From: CAVVDT01 sp963747005
GTDB lineage: Bacteria > Pseudomonadota > Alphaproteobacteria > Rhizobiales > Aestuariivirgaceae
Direction of reading: 5' to 3'
Assembly: GCA_963747005.1 (NCBI GenBank)
Contig: CAVVDT010000007.1
Span: forward strand, 310,001-374,000
DNA: 64,000 nucleotides
In this document: piece by piece, positions 18,831 through 27,581 of the stretch
How positions within the stretch are numbered: the first letter of the stretch is position 1
Layout of the letters: each line of letters starts with the position of its first letter
Position numbers and translations under genes: made by a program
Notes under the pieces: generated by a model
What the model was told of the DNA's origin: nothing
Database searches by the model: none
Seen by the model: only the letters and a program-made list of their open reading frames with translations

Positions 18831-19097
18831 ATGACCACCACGTCGACGCGCTTTTTCGATGAAATGGCCAAGCTGATGGGCAATGCGGCGGGTGCCGCCC
18901 AGGGGGTGCGCCGGGAGATCGACACCCTGGTCAAGGCGCAGGTGGAGCGCGTCCTCAACGACCTCGACGTGGTACAGCGCGAGGAGTTCGAGGCGGTGCG
19001 CGCCATGGCCCAGGCGGCGCGCGAGGAAAACGACAGGCTCAAGCAACGCATCGCCGAACTGGAAGCAAAAGCCGGGCTCCAGCCGCGCCCCGAGTGA
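18831..19097 (+). CDS. ubiK: UbiK-type accessory factor (BMFP domain)
   Basis: An 88-residue protein of the BMFP/YqiC family. It has an amphipathic N-terminal helix (RFFDEMAKLMGNAAGAAQGV) followed by a coiled coil ending LKQRIAELEAKAG, the usual C-terminal motif. UbiK binds membranes and helps assemble the ubiquinone biosynthesis complex under oxygen; that role is taken from the enterobacterial protein and has not been shown here. Length matches the family (80-100 residues). Downstream genes (ybjN, proC) are on the same strand after a 182-bp gap containing a hairpin. The ATG follows GGGACAGGATC, an adequate ribosome site. Confidence 0.85.
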   Translation: MTTTSTRFFDEMAKLMGNAAGAAQGVRREIDTLVKAQVERVLNDLDVVQREEFEAVRAMAQAAREENDRLKQRIAELEAKAGLQPRPE

Positions 19098-19210
19098 GCT
19101 CAAGTCGAGGGCTCTGCACGCATCAGATGTGGAGGACCCGCGCGCATGGGCACATTGCCCTTGCGGCTCGAGTCCGCTTTCGGCAACCTGCAACAAGTTG
19201 ATGTAGCAGT

Positions 19211-19249
19211 GATTCGCGGCACGATATGTTGTGCCGCTTGTGGTGAATC
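19211..19249. promoter_or_regulatory. Hairpin in the ubiK-ybjN gap
   Basis: Perfect 7-bp arms GCGGCAC (19216-19222) and GTGCCGC (19231-19237), flanked by GATTC (19211-19215) and GAATC (19245-19249). The outer pair are also GANTC sites, the CcrM methylation target in alphaproteobacteria. It could be a ubiK terminator or a structure in the ybjN leader. Confidence 0.35.
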
Positions 19250-19279
19250 GGCCTCCGGCAGCGAGAGACGGAAAGCGGC

Positions 19280-19780
19280 ATGACAGCAATCGCGGTACTG
19301 GCCAGGGACACGATCAATCCATTGGACACGGTCGAGGAACTGGCCAGCGTCCACGACTGGCTCATCGACCGGCCCGGCAATGACGAAGTGACCATGGTGG
19401 TGGAAGGCTCGTGGTCCGCCTTGCACGTGTGCCTCAACTGGCGCGAGGACCTGGAAGGGCTGCATCTGGCCTGCAGCTTCGACCTCAAGGTGCCGGTGCG
19501 GCGGCGCGAGGAGGTGTGCCGGCTCATCGCCCTCATCAACGAGCAGCTCTATTTCGGTCATTTCGACCTGTGGCAGCAAGAAGGCACCCTGATGTTCCGC
19601 CATGGCCTGTTGCTGTCGGGCGGGGCCGAGGCCAACGCGGCCCAGTGCGAGACCCTCATCGGCCTGGCGCTGGATGCCTGCGAGCGCTATTTCCCGGCCT
19701 TCCAGTTCGTCATCTGGGCCGGCAAGGGCGCCGAGGAGGCGATCGAAAGCTCGCTGCTCGAAACCCAGGGCGAAGCGTGA
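19280..19780 (+). CDS. YbjN domain-containing protein
   Basis: A 166-residue cytoplasmic protein of the YbjN family, which adopts a fold like type III secretion chaperones. Recognisable parts are NPLDTVEELASVHDWLIDRPGNDEV at the N terminus, LHVCLNWREDLEGLHLACSFDLKVP in the middle and a C-terminal CERYFPAFQFVIWAGKGAEEAI. In alphaproteobacteria YbjN genes often precede proC, as here, where the proC GTG overlaps this stop. The biochemical role is not established; the E. coli homologue affects motility and stress phenotypes. ATG 19280 follows GAGAGACGGAAAGCGGC. Confidence 0.86.
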   Translation: MTAIAVLARDTINPLDTVEELASVHDWLIDRPGNDEVTMVVEGSWSALHVCLNWREDLEGLHLACSFDLKVPVRRREEVCRLIALINEQLYFGHFDLWQQEGTLMFRHGLLLSGGAEANAAQCETLIGLALDACERYFPAFQFVIWAGKGAEEAIESSLLETQGEA

Positions 19781-20610
19781 CGGGCGCCCCCGCCATAGAG
19801 CTCAGCGGCAAGCTGGTGCTGGTGGGCGCCGGCAAGATGGGCGGGGCGATGCTGGAAGGCTGGCTCAAGGCCGGGGTGAAGGGGACCCAGGTCGTGGTCC
19901 TCGATCCGGCGCCGCCGCCCGAGAGTGCCGCGCTCGTCGCCGAACATGGCATCGCCCACAACCCGCCGCTGGAAAGCCTCACCGGCGTCGAGGTGGTGGT
20001 GATGGCCACCAAGCCGCAGATCATGGATGAGGTGCTCGAAAGGGTGGGCCGGCTCGGGGCACAGCATCCGCTCATCCTGTCCATCGCCGCCGGCAAGACC
20101 ATCGCCACCTTCGAAAAGGCCTTCGGCGATGATGCCGCTGTCATCCGCTCCATTCCCAACACGCCCGCCGCCATTGGTCGCGGCATCACGGCGATGGCAG
20201 CCAACAGCCACGTCTCGGGCGACCAGATCGCCCTTGCCCGGACGCTCTTGTCGGCCATCGGTGAGGTGGTGAGCGTCGACGATGAAGCACTCATCGACGC
20301 GGTGACGGCGGTTTCGGGATCGGGGCCGGCCTATGTCTTCTACCTGACGGAATGCCTGGCGCGGGCCGGGGCGGCGGCGGGACTGCCGCAAGGGCTCGCC
20401 ATGCAACTGGCGCGGGCGACGGTGGCGGGGGCCGGCGAACTGATGCATCGCAGCGGCATCGAGGCGGCGACCCTGCGCCAGAACGTCACATCGCCCAAGG
20501 GCACCACCTGGGCGGCGCTGCAGGTGCTGATGGCCGATGACGGCCTCGAGCCCTTGATGAAACGCGCCGTCAAGGCGGCGACGGAACGTTCGCGCGAGCT
20601 TGCGGGCTGA
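19777..20610 (+). CDS. proC: Pyrroline-5-carboxylate reductase
   Basis: A 277-residue NAD(P)H-dependent enzyme for the last step of proline synthesis. The Rossmann motif VGAGKMGGAMLEGW lies near the N terminus, SIPNTPAAIGRGITAM follows the cofactor domain, and the ProC signature runs through VSGSGPAYVFYLTECLARAGAAAGLP and TSPKGTTWAAL. I chose GTG 19777, which overlaps the ybjN stop (GTGA) with AGGGCGAAGC upstream; the frame is open much further (to 19411) but that extension is antisense-like read-through of ybjN. The length fits the family (about 270). Confidence 0.93.
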   Translation: MTGAPAIELSGKLVLVGAGKMGGAMLEGWLKAGVKGTQVVVLDPAPPPESAALVAEHGIAHNPPLESLTGVEVVVMATKPQIMDEVLERVGRLGAQHPLILSIAAGKTIATFEKAFGDDAAVIRSIPNTPAAIGRGITAMAANSHVSGDQIALARTLLSAIGEVVSVDDEALIDAVTAVSGSGPAYVFYLTECLARAGAAAGLPQGLAMQLARATVAGAGELMHRSGIEAATLRQNVTSPKGTTWAALQVLMADDGLEPLMKRAVKAATERSRELAG

Positions 20611-20634
20611 GGCTTTTGCGCTAAAGTTCCCGCC

Positions 20635-21327
20635 ATGGCAGAGACAAGTTCAACCACCGATGCCGTTATCGACGCCGCGCTGGCGCTGGCGGCGCGGCGG
20701 CCATGGCAGGAGGTGGGGCTGGCCGACATCGCCGCCGAAGCCGGCCTCGATCTGGCGGGATTGCGCCAGGTGGCGGCCAGCAAGGCCCATATCCTGGCCC
20801 TGTTCTCCAGGCGGATCGATACCCTGCTGCTCAAGGCGCTGAAGTCGGAGACGCTGGAGGGCGAGGCGCATGACCGGCTGTTCGACGTCATCATGCGACG
20901 GCTGGATATCCTCAAGCCGTGGCGGGCGGCTGTCAAAAGCATCCTCGCTGCCGGACCGGGCGATCCCGTCGCCGTGGCGGCGGCGGGCCTCAACGCCATG
21001 GATGGCCAGCGCTGGACAATGGCGGCGGCCGGCGTCGACCTGCCGCGCGACGGCATCGCGCAAGGGGTGCGGCTCATGGGGCTGGCGATGGTGCAGCACA
21101 GGGTGTTGCGGGTGTGGGCCGAGGACGACGATCCGGGACTTGCCCGCACCATGGCGGCGCTTGATCGGCACTTGCGCGACGGCGCCACCTGGCTGAAGCG
21201 CCTCGATGCGCCCATGGCGCTGTGCGCAGGCATGGCCCGCATGCTGGGGAGGCTGGCGCGCGGCGCGTCGGCGTCGACCGGGGGCCCGCAACAGCCCGCC
21301 GAAGACACAAATGAGAGCCAGCCATGA
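20635..21327 (+). CDS. TetR-family regulator
   Basis: A 230-residue all-helical protein. The N terminus is TetR-like: IDAALALAARRPWQEVGLADIAAEAGLDLAGLRQVAASKAHILALF, with the helix-turn-helix at about 28-50. The remainder is a ligand-domain-like helical bundle. The recognition helix ends VAASKAHIL rather than the common YYHFKSKEEL, so DNA binding is plausible but not certain, and a COQ9-like fold is an alternative given ubiK nearby. The C terminus is disordered (STGGPQQPAEDTNESQP) and overlaps the start of csaA (ATGA). Its regulatory targets are unknown. Confidence 0.72.
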   Translation: MAETSSTTDAVIDAALALAARRPWQEVGLADIAAEAGLDLAGLRQVAASKAHILALFSRRIDTLLLKALKSETLEGEAHDRLFDVIMRRLDILKPWRAAVKSILAAGPGDPVAVAAAGLNAMDGQRWTMAAAGVDLPRDGIAQGVRLMGLAMVQHRVLRVWAEDDDPGLARTMAALDRHLRDGATWLKRLDAPMALCAGMARMLGRLARGASASTGGPQQPAEDTNESQP

Positions 21328-21671
21328 CCGCCACGCCGCCCATCGGCTTCGATGATTTCCTGAAAGTCGACATTCGTGTCGGGGTGATCGAGCGGGCCGA
21401 GCCCTACCCGGAAGCGCGCAAGCCCGCCATCAAGCTGTGGATCGATTTCGGCCCCGGGATCGGGGTGAAGACCTCCTCCGCCCAGATTACCCGCCATTAC
21501 GACATTGCCACATTGCCCGGCCGCCAGGTGCTGGCGGTGGTCAACTTCCCGCCGCGCCAGATCGGCAGGTTCATGTCGGAGGTACTCACTCTCGGGGTCC
21601 CCGACGGTGATGGCGAGGTGGTGATGCTGGCGCCGGACAAGCCGGTGCCCGTCGGCGGCCGGATGTACTGA
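21324..21671 (+). CDS. csaA: tRNA-binding CsaA-like protein
   Basis: A 115-residue OB-fold protein related to the tRNA-binding domain of MetG and Arc1p. Family features are DFLKVDIRVGVIERAE, the AIKLWIDFGPGIGVKTSSAQIT segment and VVNFPPRQIGRFMSEVLTLG. CsaA was described as a secretion-related chaperone in Bacillus and binds tRNA structurally; its role in this organism is inferred. Length matches CsaA (about 110). It is coupled to the preceding regulator gene by a 4-base overlap. Nothing odd is seen. Confidence 0.88.
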   Translation: MTATPPIGFDDFLKVDIRVGVIERAEPYPEARKPAIKLWIDFGPGIGVKTSSAQITRHYDIATLPGRQVLAVVNFPPRQIGRFMSEVLTLGVPDGDGEVVMLAPDKPVPVGGRMY

Positions 21672-21807
21672 AGAGGCAAGGCTATCGCTTCGAGCCGCGC
21701 CCGGGCCAAAAGTTAATCATGTCTTAAAATTGTTCTCGCTCCGGGACAGATCCGCCGCCTAGATTCGCGCCGTCGATCAGGCCGCATTGTCCGGGAGGCG
21801 GGGTGTC

Positions 21808-22530
21808 ATGAGCTTCAGTTCGAGTGCGCGCGATGAGGCCCTCGCCAACGAGCGCCGCCGCGGCCATGTCAACGATGTCGCCTTTCGCATCGAACCGGGG
21901 CCGGACCCGACAGCGGCGTTCGTGCTGGCGCCGGACCAGGGGCTGGTGTGGGAGACGGGCTCGATCCTCATGGCCGATGCCGGGTTGAAGATCGGCCGCT
22001 GGCCGGGTCGCGGGCGCGACATGGCGCTGGTGGTCAACGGCAACGGGCGGGCGGCGCGGCTGGATGCCGGTTCACGTCACGGCGGGCCGCTGGGGGCCTT
22101 CGACCTGAAGCGCCACGGCCGGCAGTTGCTGTTCGCGCAGCGGGCGCTGGCGGGGGCCGGGCCGGGGGTCGCCATGACCCGCTATGGCCGCATCGCCCGC
22201 AGCGATCCCTCCGCCGATCAGGCGGGCTTCACCCTGTTGCGGGCCGAGGGGGAGGGCTGGCTGTTCCTGTCGGCGGCCGGGCGGGTGATCGAGCGGCGGC
22301 TGGCGCCGGGCGAACGGGTGACGGCGGCTATCGGCAATCTCGTCGCCATGACCTCCACCATCGATGCCGATGAAGCCAGCGGCGAACTGGCCGCCGCCTT
22401 CGTCAGCCTGACGGGCCCGGGGACGATCTGGGTTCAGGCCGGCAGGGCCGATCCCGTTGGCGAGGTGCGCCGCGAGCCGGTGCGCGCCATGCGGCCGAGC
22501 GGGCGACCTGTGCTCGACGTGGTGCGATAA
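21808..22530 (+). CDS. AIM24-family protein
   Basis: A 240-residue beta-rich protein. The C-terminal half carries the family pattern GWLFLSAAGRVIERRLAPGERV, then NLVAMTSTID and LTGPGTIWVQAGR, typical of AIM24/DUF124 proteins. The N-terminal half repeats a similar beta-helix arrangement (FVLAPDQGLVWETGSILMADAG). ATG 21808 has GGGAGGCGGGG upstream; the TTG at 21787 lies in that leader. The mitochondrial homologue supports cristae organisation; in bacteria the function is unknown. The 136-bp upstream gap is AT-richer (TTAATCATGTCTTAAAATTG) and probably holds a promoter. Confidence 0.78.
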   Translation: MSFSSSARDEALANERRRGHVNDVAFRIEPGPDPTAAFVLAPDQGLVWETGSILMADAGLKIGRWPGRGRDMALVVNGNGRAARLDAGSRHGGPLGAFDLKRHGRQLLFAQRALAGAGPGVAMTRYGRIARSDPSADQAGFTLLRAEGEGWLFLSAAGRVIERRLAPGERVTAAIGNLVAMTSTIDADEASGELAAAFVSLTGPGTIWVQAGRADPVGEVRREPVRAMRPSGRPVLDVVR

Positions 22531-22588
22531 AGCGGCTTTTCGCCCCTGCCGACTTGACGGGGCGCCCCGGCGGCACCATTCATCGGCT

Positions 22589-23362
22589 ATGATGACTTCA
22601 GCTTCACCAGCCGGCCGGGTGCTCGTCACCGGGGCTGCCAGGCGGATCGGCCGCCAGATCGCCCTCGACCTGGCGCAGGGCGGATGGCATGTGGCCATCC
22701 ACTACAATTCCTCCGGCGCGGAAGCCCACGAGCTGTGTCGCGAGATCGAAGGCGCCGGCGGCAGGGCCGTCGCGGTGCAGGGCGACCTCGCGATGGTGGA
22801 TTGTCCCGAGCGGGTGATCGCCGAAGCCGCAAGCGGGCTCGGCGGCCTCACCTGCCTCATCAACAATGCCTCGCGCTTCGATCTCGACGAGGTGGGCAGC
22901 ATCACGCAGGAAAGCTGGTCGGGCCATCTCGACACCAACCTCAGGGCCCCGGTGTTCCTGTCGCAAGGCTTCGCGGCGCAACTGCCGGCGGGCGAGGCGG
23001 GCAACATCATCAACATCATCGATCAAAGGGTATGGAAGCTCAACCCGCGGTTCTTCTCCTACACCGCCAGCAAGGCGGCGCTGTGGACCGCCACCCGTAC
23101 CCTTGCCCAAGCGCTGGCGCCGCGCATCCGCGTCAACGCCATCGGACCCGGCCCGGCGCTGCCCAACCCGCGCATGGATCTGCAGGATTTCCACAAGCAG
23201 TCGCAGCTCACCATCCTCGAGCGCGGCACCACGCCGGAAGAGATTTCAGCCGCGGCGCGCTATATCCTGTCGGCGCCGGCCATGACGGGACAGATGATCG
23301 TGCTGGACGGGGGACAGCATCTCGTCTGGCAGACGCCCGACGTCGTCGACATCCGCGAGTAG
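22589..23362 (+). CDS. SDR oxidoreductase, pteridine reductase/FolM-like
   Basis: A 257-residue short-chain dehydrogenase. The cofactor loop is TGAARRIG (14-21), NNAS lies at about 92-95 and the catalytic YTASK has Y158 and K162. The usual catalytic serine position is an aspartate (D145 in NIIDQR), as in pteridine reductase PTR1 and FolM. TGAARRIG, with arginine in the loop, favours NADPH. Together with folB 38 bp downstream, this suggests reduction of dihydro- to tetrahydropterin or dihydromonapterin. Start ATG 22589 is followed by a second ATG codon; the longer frame (to 22457) overlaps the AIM24 gene and is unlikely. Confidence 0.85.
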   Translation: MMTSASPAGRVLVTGAARRIGRQIALDLAQGGWHVAIHYNSSGAEAHELCREIEGAGGRAVAVQGDLAMVDCPERVIAEAASGLGGLTCLINNASRFDLDEVGSITQESWSGHLDTNLRAPVFLSQGFAAQLPAGEAGNIINIIDQRVWKLNPRFFSYTASKAALWTATRTLAQALAPRIRVNAIGPGPALPNPRMDLQDFHKQSQLTILERGTTPEEISAAARYILSAPAMTGQMIVLDGGQHLVWQTPDVVDIRE

Positions 23363-23400
23363 CCGCCAGTCAGGAAACTTCCAGAGCAAGGATCAATGCC

Positions 23401-23808
23401 ATGACCACGACCGTCAGCCCGAGTGCCCGCATCGCCGATGCCCATACCAGTGTTCGCCATGTCTTCGTGCGCGACCTGGCGATCATGGCGCTGCTTGGAA
23501 TTTACGAGGAGGAAAAACTCGAGGCGCAGCAGGTGGTCATCAATATCGACCTGACCGTCAGGGAGCGCGGTGGGCCGCTCGACGACAATATCGCCAACGT
23601 GGTTTCCTATGAGAAGGTCGTCGACCATATAAAGGAGATCGTGGCGCGCGGGCATGTGAACCTGGTGGAGACACTGGCCGAGATGATCGCCGGACGGTCG
23701 CTTGAAAATCCGTGGGTGCTGGGCGTCAGGGTGCGCATCGAAAAGCCCGACGTCATCCCCGAGGCGGCCAGCGTCGGCATCGAGATCGAGCGCGTTCGCC
23801 AGGAGTAG
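23401..23808 (+). CDS. folB: Dihydroneopterin aldolase
   Basis: A 135-residue enzyme of folate synthesis, converting 7,8-dihydroneopterin to 6-hydroxymethyl-dihydropterin and glycolaldehyde. Family segments: VFVRDLAIMALLGIYEEEK (the ALIGIYxxEK-type motif), VVINIDLTV, VSYEKVVDHI and HVNLVETLAEMIA, which contains the conserved glutamate of the pterin pocket. ATG 23401 follows AGCAAGGATCA. The frame is open far upstream (to 22684) antiphase to the SDR gene, which I reject. Neighbours support a pterin/folate context. Confidence 0.92.
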   Translation: MTTTVSPSARIADAHTSVRHVFVRDLAIMALLGIYEEEKLEAQQVVINIDLTVRERGGPLDDNIANVVSYEKVVDHIKEIVARGHVNLVETLAEMIAGRSLENPWVLGVRVRIEKPDVIPEAASVGIEIERVRQE

Positions 23809-23821
23809 CAGGGAACCGACA

Positions 23822-25738
23822 GTGAAGCAGGCCGACGACACGGCAGAAGCGCAAGTTGCCGGCGAACAGGTCGAGACCGGCCCGGCGGTGGTGAGGCGGT
23901 TTGCGAAGACGCTGCCCAACCGGCCGGGCGTCTATCGCATGTTCGATGCCGAGGGCACGGTGCTCTATGTGGGCAAGGCGCGCTCGCTGAAGGCGCGGGT
24001 GGCGAGCTACACCCGTTTCGGCGGCCACACCAACCGCATCGCCGCGATGATCGCCCGCACGGCGTCGATGGAGTTCATCACCACCGGCACCGAGGCCGAG
24101 GCGCTGCTGCTGGAGGCCAACCTCATCAAGCGGCTGAAGCCGCATTACAACGTCATCCTGCGCGACGACAAATCGCTGCCCTACATCCTCATCGCCCGCG
24201 ACCATGCCGTCGCCCAGATCGTCAAGCACCGCGGGGCGCAGTCGCGGGCCGGCGACTATTACGGGCCGTTCGCCTCGGCGGGGGCGGTCAACCGCACCAT
24301 CAACACGCTGCAAAAGGCGTTCCTGCTGCGCTCGTGCTCCGACAGCGTCTATGAGAACCGCACGCGGCCGTGCCTGCTCTACCAGATCAAGCGCTGTTCG
24401 GCGCCGTGCACCGGCGAAATCGCCCTTGGCGACTATCAGAAACTGATCGCCGGGGCCTCGGCCTTCCTGTCGGGCAGGTCGAAGGCGGTGAAGGCGGAAC
24501 TGGCGACGGCCATGGAAGACGCCGCCGACCGGCTCGATTTCGAGCATGCGGCCCTTTACCGCGACCGTATCGCCGCCCTGTCGCAGGTGACGGCGCACCA
24601 GGGCATCAATCCGCAGCACGTGGAAGAAGCCGACGTCTTTGCCATCCACGAGGAAAGCGGGCAGTTCTCGGTGCAGGTTTTCTTCTTCCGCGCCGGGCAG
24701 AACTGGGGCAATCGCGGGTTCTTTCCGCGCGCCGACAAGTCCTTCGAGGCGGGCGACGTGCTGGCATCCTTCATCGCCCAGTTCTACGACGACAAGCCGG
24801 TGCCGGGGCTGATCCTGCTGGAACGCGACATTCCGGAACGGGCGCTGATGGCGGAAGCCCTCACGACGCGTACCGGCCGCAAGGTGGAAATCCTGGTGCC
24901 GCAGCGCGGCGAAAAGCGGGCGCTCGCCGTCCATGCCCTCGACAATGCCCGCGAGGCGCTGGGGAGGAAGCTCGCCGAGGCCAGTTCCCACAGCCGCCTC
25001 ATGCAAGGCATCGCCCGCGCTTTCGGCCTCGATGCGCCGCCGCGCCGCATCGAGGTCTACGACAATTCCCACATCCAGGGCGCCAGCGCGGTCGGCGCGA
25101 TGATCGTCGCCGGCCCGGAAGGCTTCATGAAGGGGCAATACCGCAAGTTCAACATCAAGACGGCACCCGGCGACAGCGGCGGCGACGATTACGGCATGAT
25201 GCGCGAAGTCCTCACCCGGCGGTTTTCACGGCTGCTGCGCGAACATGGCGACCAGCGCGACGGCGACGAGGCGGAAACCGCGATGTGGCCCGACCTGGTG
25301 CTCATCGACGGCGGCGCTGGACAGTTGAAGGTGGCGCGGGAGGTCCTGGGCGAACTGGGCGTCGAGGATGTCGCGGTTGCCGGCATCGCCAAGGGACCGG
25401 ACAGGGATGCGGGCCGCGAGCATTTCTATGTGCCGGGAAAATCGTCCTTCATGCTCGATTCCCGCGATCCCGTGCTTTATCATGTGCAGCGGCTGCGCGA
25501 CGAGGCGCATCGTTTCGCCATCGGCACCCATCGCGCGAGAAGGGCAAAGACCATCGGCGCCAATCCGCTGGATGAGATCGAAGGCATCGGTGCAAACCGC
25601 AAGCGAGCCCTGCTCAAGGCGTTCGGTTCGGCGCGCGGGGTGGCGCGGGCAAGTGCCGGCGACCTGGCGGCGGTGGCCGGCATCTCCTTGGCGCTGGCAA
25701 CGAAGATATACCGGCATTTCCACGAGACGCGCGAATGA
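23822..25738 (+). CDS. uvrC: Excinuclease ABC subunit C
   Basis: A 638-residue nucleotide-excision-repair nuclease that makes both incisions with UvrB. Domains in order: GIY-YIG nuclease (PNRPGVYRMFDAEGTVLYVGKA, about 31-52); cysteine-containing region (LLYQIKRCSAPCTGEI); UVR domain binding UvrB (about 210-245); RNase H-like C-terminal nuclease (EVYDNSHIQGASAVGAMIV and LVLIDGGAGQLKVA); and tandem helix-hairpin-helix (LDEIEGIGANRKRALLKAFGS). Start GTG 23822 follows CAGGGAACC; the open frame to 23702 overlaps folB. The stop overlaps pgsA (ATGA), a common alphaproteobacterial pairing. Confidence 0.96.
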   Translation: MKQADDTAEAQVAGEQVETGPAVVRRFAKTLPNRPGVYRMFDAEGTVLYVGKARSLKARVASYTRFGGHTNRIAAMIARTASMEFITTGTEAEALLLEANLIKRLKPHYNVILRDDKSLPYILIARDHAVAQIVKHRGAQSRAGDYYGPFASAGAVNRTINTLQKAFLLRSCSDSVYENRTRPCLLYQIKRCSAPCTGEIALGDYQKLIAGASAFLSGRSKAVKAELATAMEDAADRLDFEHAALYRDRIAALSQVTAHQGINPQHVEEADVFAIHEESGQFSVQVFFFRAGQNWGNRGFFPRADKSFEAGDVLASFIAQFYDDKPVPGLILLERDIPERALMAEALTTRTGRKVEILVPQRGEKRALAVHALDNAREALGRKLAEASSHSRLMQGIARAFGLDAPPRRIEVYDNSHIQGASAVGAMIVAGPEGFMKGQYRKFNIKTAPGDSGGDDYGMMREVLTRRFSRLLREHGDQRDGDEAETAMWPDLVLIDGGAGQLKVAREVLGELGVEDVAVAGIAKGPDRDAGREHFYVPGKSSFMLDSRDPVLYHVQRLRDEAHRFAIGTHRARRAKTIGANPLDEIEGIGANRKRALLKAFGSARGVARASAGDLAAVAGISLALATKIYRHFHETRE

Positions 25739-26346
25739 GCCAGGCGACACAAAAAACGGGGCAGCGCACGACCCCGCCGGGAACGGTGGTGCTGAACTGG
25801 CCCAACATCCTGACCTACGGGCGCATCGCGGCGGTGCCGGTGGTGGCGGGGCTGGTGATGTATGGCGAGGACCGCTCGCGTTGGCTGGCGCTCGGCATCT
25901 TCATCCTCGCCGGCATCAGCGATTTCTTCGATGGGTATCTGGCGCGCCTGTGGAAGATGCAGTCCTCGCTGGGGCGCATGCTGGACCCCATCGCCGACAA
26001 GCTGCTGGTGGCGGCGGTACTGCTGGTGCTTTCCGGTGACGATACGCTGGCCGGACTCAACCAGTGGGCGGCGATCATCATCCTGTGCCGCGAAATCCTG
26101 GTCTCGGGCCTGCGCGAATACCTGGCCGAATTGCAGGTGTCGGTGCCGGTGACGCGGCTGGCCAAGTACAAGACGGCGGTGCAGATGCTGGCCATGGGCT
26201 TCCTCATCGCCGGGCCAGCCGGCGACAAGGTCCTCGCCTACAATACCCTGATCGGCATCGCCGGCCTGTGGGTGGCAGCACTTCTCACCCTTTATACCGG
26301 CTTCGACTATTTTCGCGCCGGCATCACCCATCTGACGGAGGAATGA
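25735..26346 (+). CDS. pgsA: CDP-diacylglycerol-glycerol-3-phosphate 3-phosphatidyltransferase
   Basis: A 203-residue inner-membrane enzyme making phosphatidylglycerol phosphate. The CDP-alcohol phosphotransferase motif DGx2ARx8Gx3Dx3D is exact: D66-G67, A70-R71, G80, D84 and D88. Membrane helices surround it (about 31-43, 50-62, 93-110, 150-165, 175-195). The N-terminal NWPNILTYGRI is also typical. The gene overlaps uvrC by 4 bases and is followed 3 bases later by moaD, so uvrC-pgsA-moaD is an operon. Confidence 0.95.
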   Translation: MSQATQKTGQRTTPPGTVVLNWPNILTYGRIAAVPVVAGLVMYGEDRSRWLALGIFILAGISDFFDGYLARLWKMQSSLGRMLDPIADKLLVAAVLLVLSGDDTLAGLNQWAAIIILCREILVSGLREYLAELQVSVPVTRLAKYKTAVQMLAMGFLIAGPAGDKVLAYNTLIGIAGLWVAALLTLYTGFDYFRAGITHLTEE

Positions 26347-26349
26347 AGA

Positions 26350-26601
26350 TTGCGTATCCTCTATTTCGCCTGGGTCAGGCAGCGGGTGGGACACGGCCAG
26401 GAACTGGTCGATCTTCCCGCCGCGGTTGTAACGGTCGGCGATCTCGTTGCATGGCTCAAGGGGCGCGATCAGGGCTATGAGGCGGCCTTCGCCGACCTCA
26501 AGGCCATCCGCGCCGCCGTCGACCAGGAACATGTCGGCCTCGACCACCCGCTCAAAGGCGCCCACGAGGTGGCCTTCTTTCCTCCCGCCACCGGTGGGTG
26601 A
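26350..26601 (+). CDS. moaD: Molybdopterin synthase sulfur-carrier subunit
   Basis: An 83-residue ubiquitin-fold protein ending in the diagnostic Gly-Gly (82-83). The N terminus RILYFAWVRQRVGHGQELVDL and the C-terminal HPLKGAHEVAFFPPATGG match MoaD. It carries the thiocarboxylate that MoaE inserts into precursor Z. The start is a TTG at 26350 with GGAGGA about 7 bases upstream. In many alphaproteobacteria moaE follows directly; here a methyltransferase gene of lower GC follows, and no moaE is in the window. Confidence 0.9.
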   Translation: MRILYFAWVRQRVGHGQELVDLPAAVVTVGDLVAWLKGRDQGYEAAFADLKAIRAAVDQEHVGLDHPLKGAHEVAFFPPATGG

Positions 26602-26606
26602 TAGCA

Positions 26607-27419
26607 ATGCTGGAAACGGACAAGTTGTTCGCTGGCTCGATTCCGGAAAACTACGACCGCTATATGGTGCCGCTGATTTTCCAGTCGTACGCCGCGGATA
26701 TTGCACAGCGCGCGGCGTCCTTGTCGCCAAGTGCCGTCTTGGAAACCGCTGCGGGGAGTGGCGTTGTCACTCGCGCATTGGCCCCAAGACTGTCCGCCGG
26801 CGCAAGCTATGTCGTAACCGACCTCAACCAGCCGATGGTCGACTACGCCGCATCGCGACAGCCTCCCGACACCCGGATCACCTGGCACCAGGCGGATGCT
26901 CTGGCGCTGCCGTTTGAAAATGCGACTTTCGATCTCGTTTGTTGCCAGTTTGGTGCGATGTTCTTTCCCGACCGCATAGCCGGCTACCGTGAAGCAAGGC
27001 GGGTCCTGAAGCCCGGAGGACATTTTCTATTCAGCGTATGGGATCGCATCGAGGAGAATGTATTTGCGGATGATGTGACGAATGCTCTCGCAAAGATGTT
27101 TCCGAACGATCCGCCGCGCTTTCTGGCGCGCACGCCGCACGGTTATCACGATAAGGCGCTGATCCGCGGCGATCTGGAGAAGGCAGGCTTCTCCCGCGTG
27201 GCGATCGAGACGAGAGCCGAACAAAGCCGCGCATCCTCGCCGCGCATTCCGGCCGTTGCCTATTGTCAGGGAACCGTTCTTCGCAACGAAATCGAGGCCA
27301 GAGAAGCGGGAAAGCTGGAAGCCGCAACCGATTATGCCGCATCCGCGATTGCAGACAGACATGGCAGCGGCGAGGTTGCCGCCAAAATTCAGGCACACGT
27401 CATCGTGGCTGTCGTGTAG
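26607..27419 (+). CDS. Class I SAM-dependent methyltransferase, lower GC
   Basis: A 270-residue methyltransferase. SAM motifs: VLETAAGSGVVTRALA (motif I), VVTDLNQPMVDYA (acidic end of beta2), WHQADALALPFENATFDLVCCQFGAMFF (post-I to motif II) and RRVLKPGGHFLFSVW (motif III). The substrate is unknown. Base and codon use differ from neighbours: by eye the gene is well below the surrounding two-thirds GC, with more TTG, GTA and ATA codons. Start ATG 26607 lies 5 bases after the moaD stop; a GTG at 26598 overlaps moaD. The odd composition and its place between moaD and a repeat suggest recent acquisition. Confidence 0.85.
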   Translation: MLETDKLFAGSIPENYDRYMVPLIFQSYAADIAQRAASLSPSAVLETAAGSGVVTRALAPRLSAGASYVVTDLNQPMVDYAASRQPPDTRITWHQADALALPFENATFDLVCCQFGAMFFPDRIAGYREARRVLKPGGHFLFSVWDRIEENVFADDVTNALAKMFPNDPPRFLARTPHGYHDKALIRGDLEKAGFSRVAIETRAEQSRASSPRIPAVAYCQGTVLRNEIEAREAGKLEAATDYAASAIADRHGSGEVAAKIQAHVIVAVV

Positions 27420-27581
27420 GCGCTGGAATATTCCGTTCCGGCGCTTCTCGACATTGCGCTGCTGTGCAGCAATTGCGCCGCTTTCGGAGTTAGGCGGACA
27501 TGAACCGAATCCATGGGCTGGTGCTCCAGGGTCTGTTGGATATCACGCCAGCGCCACAACCGTGATGCTCAACTGACCCGA

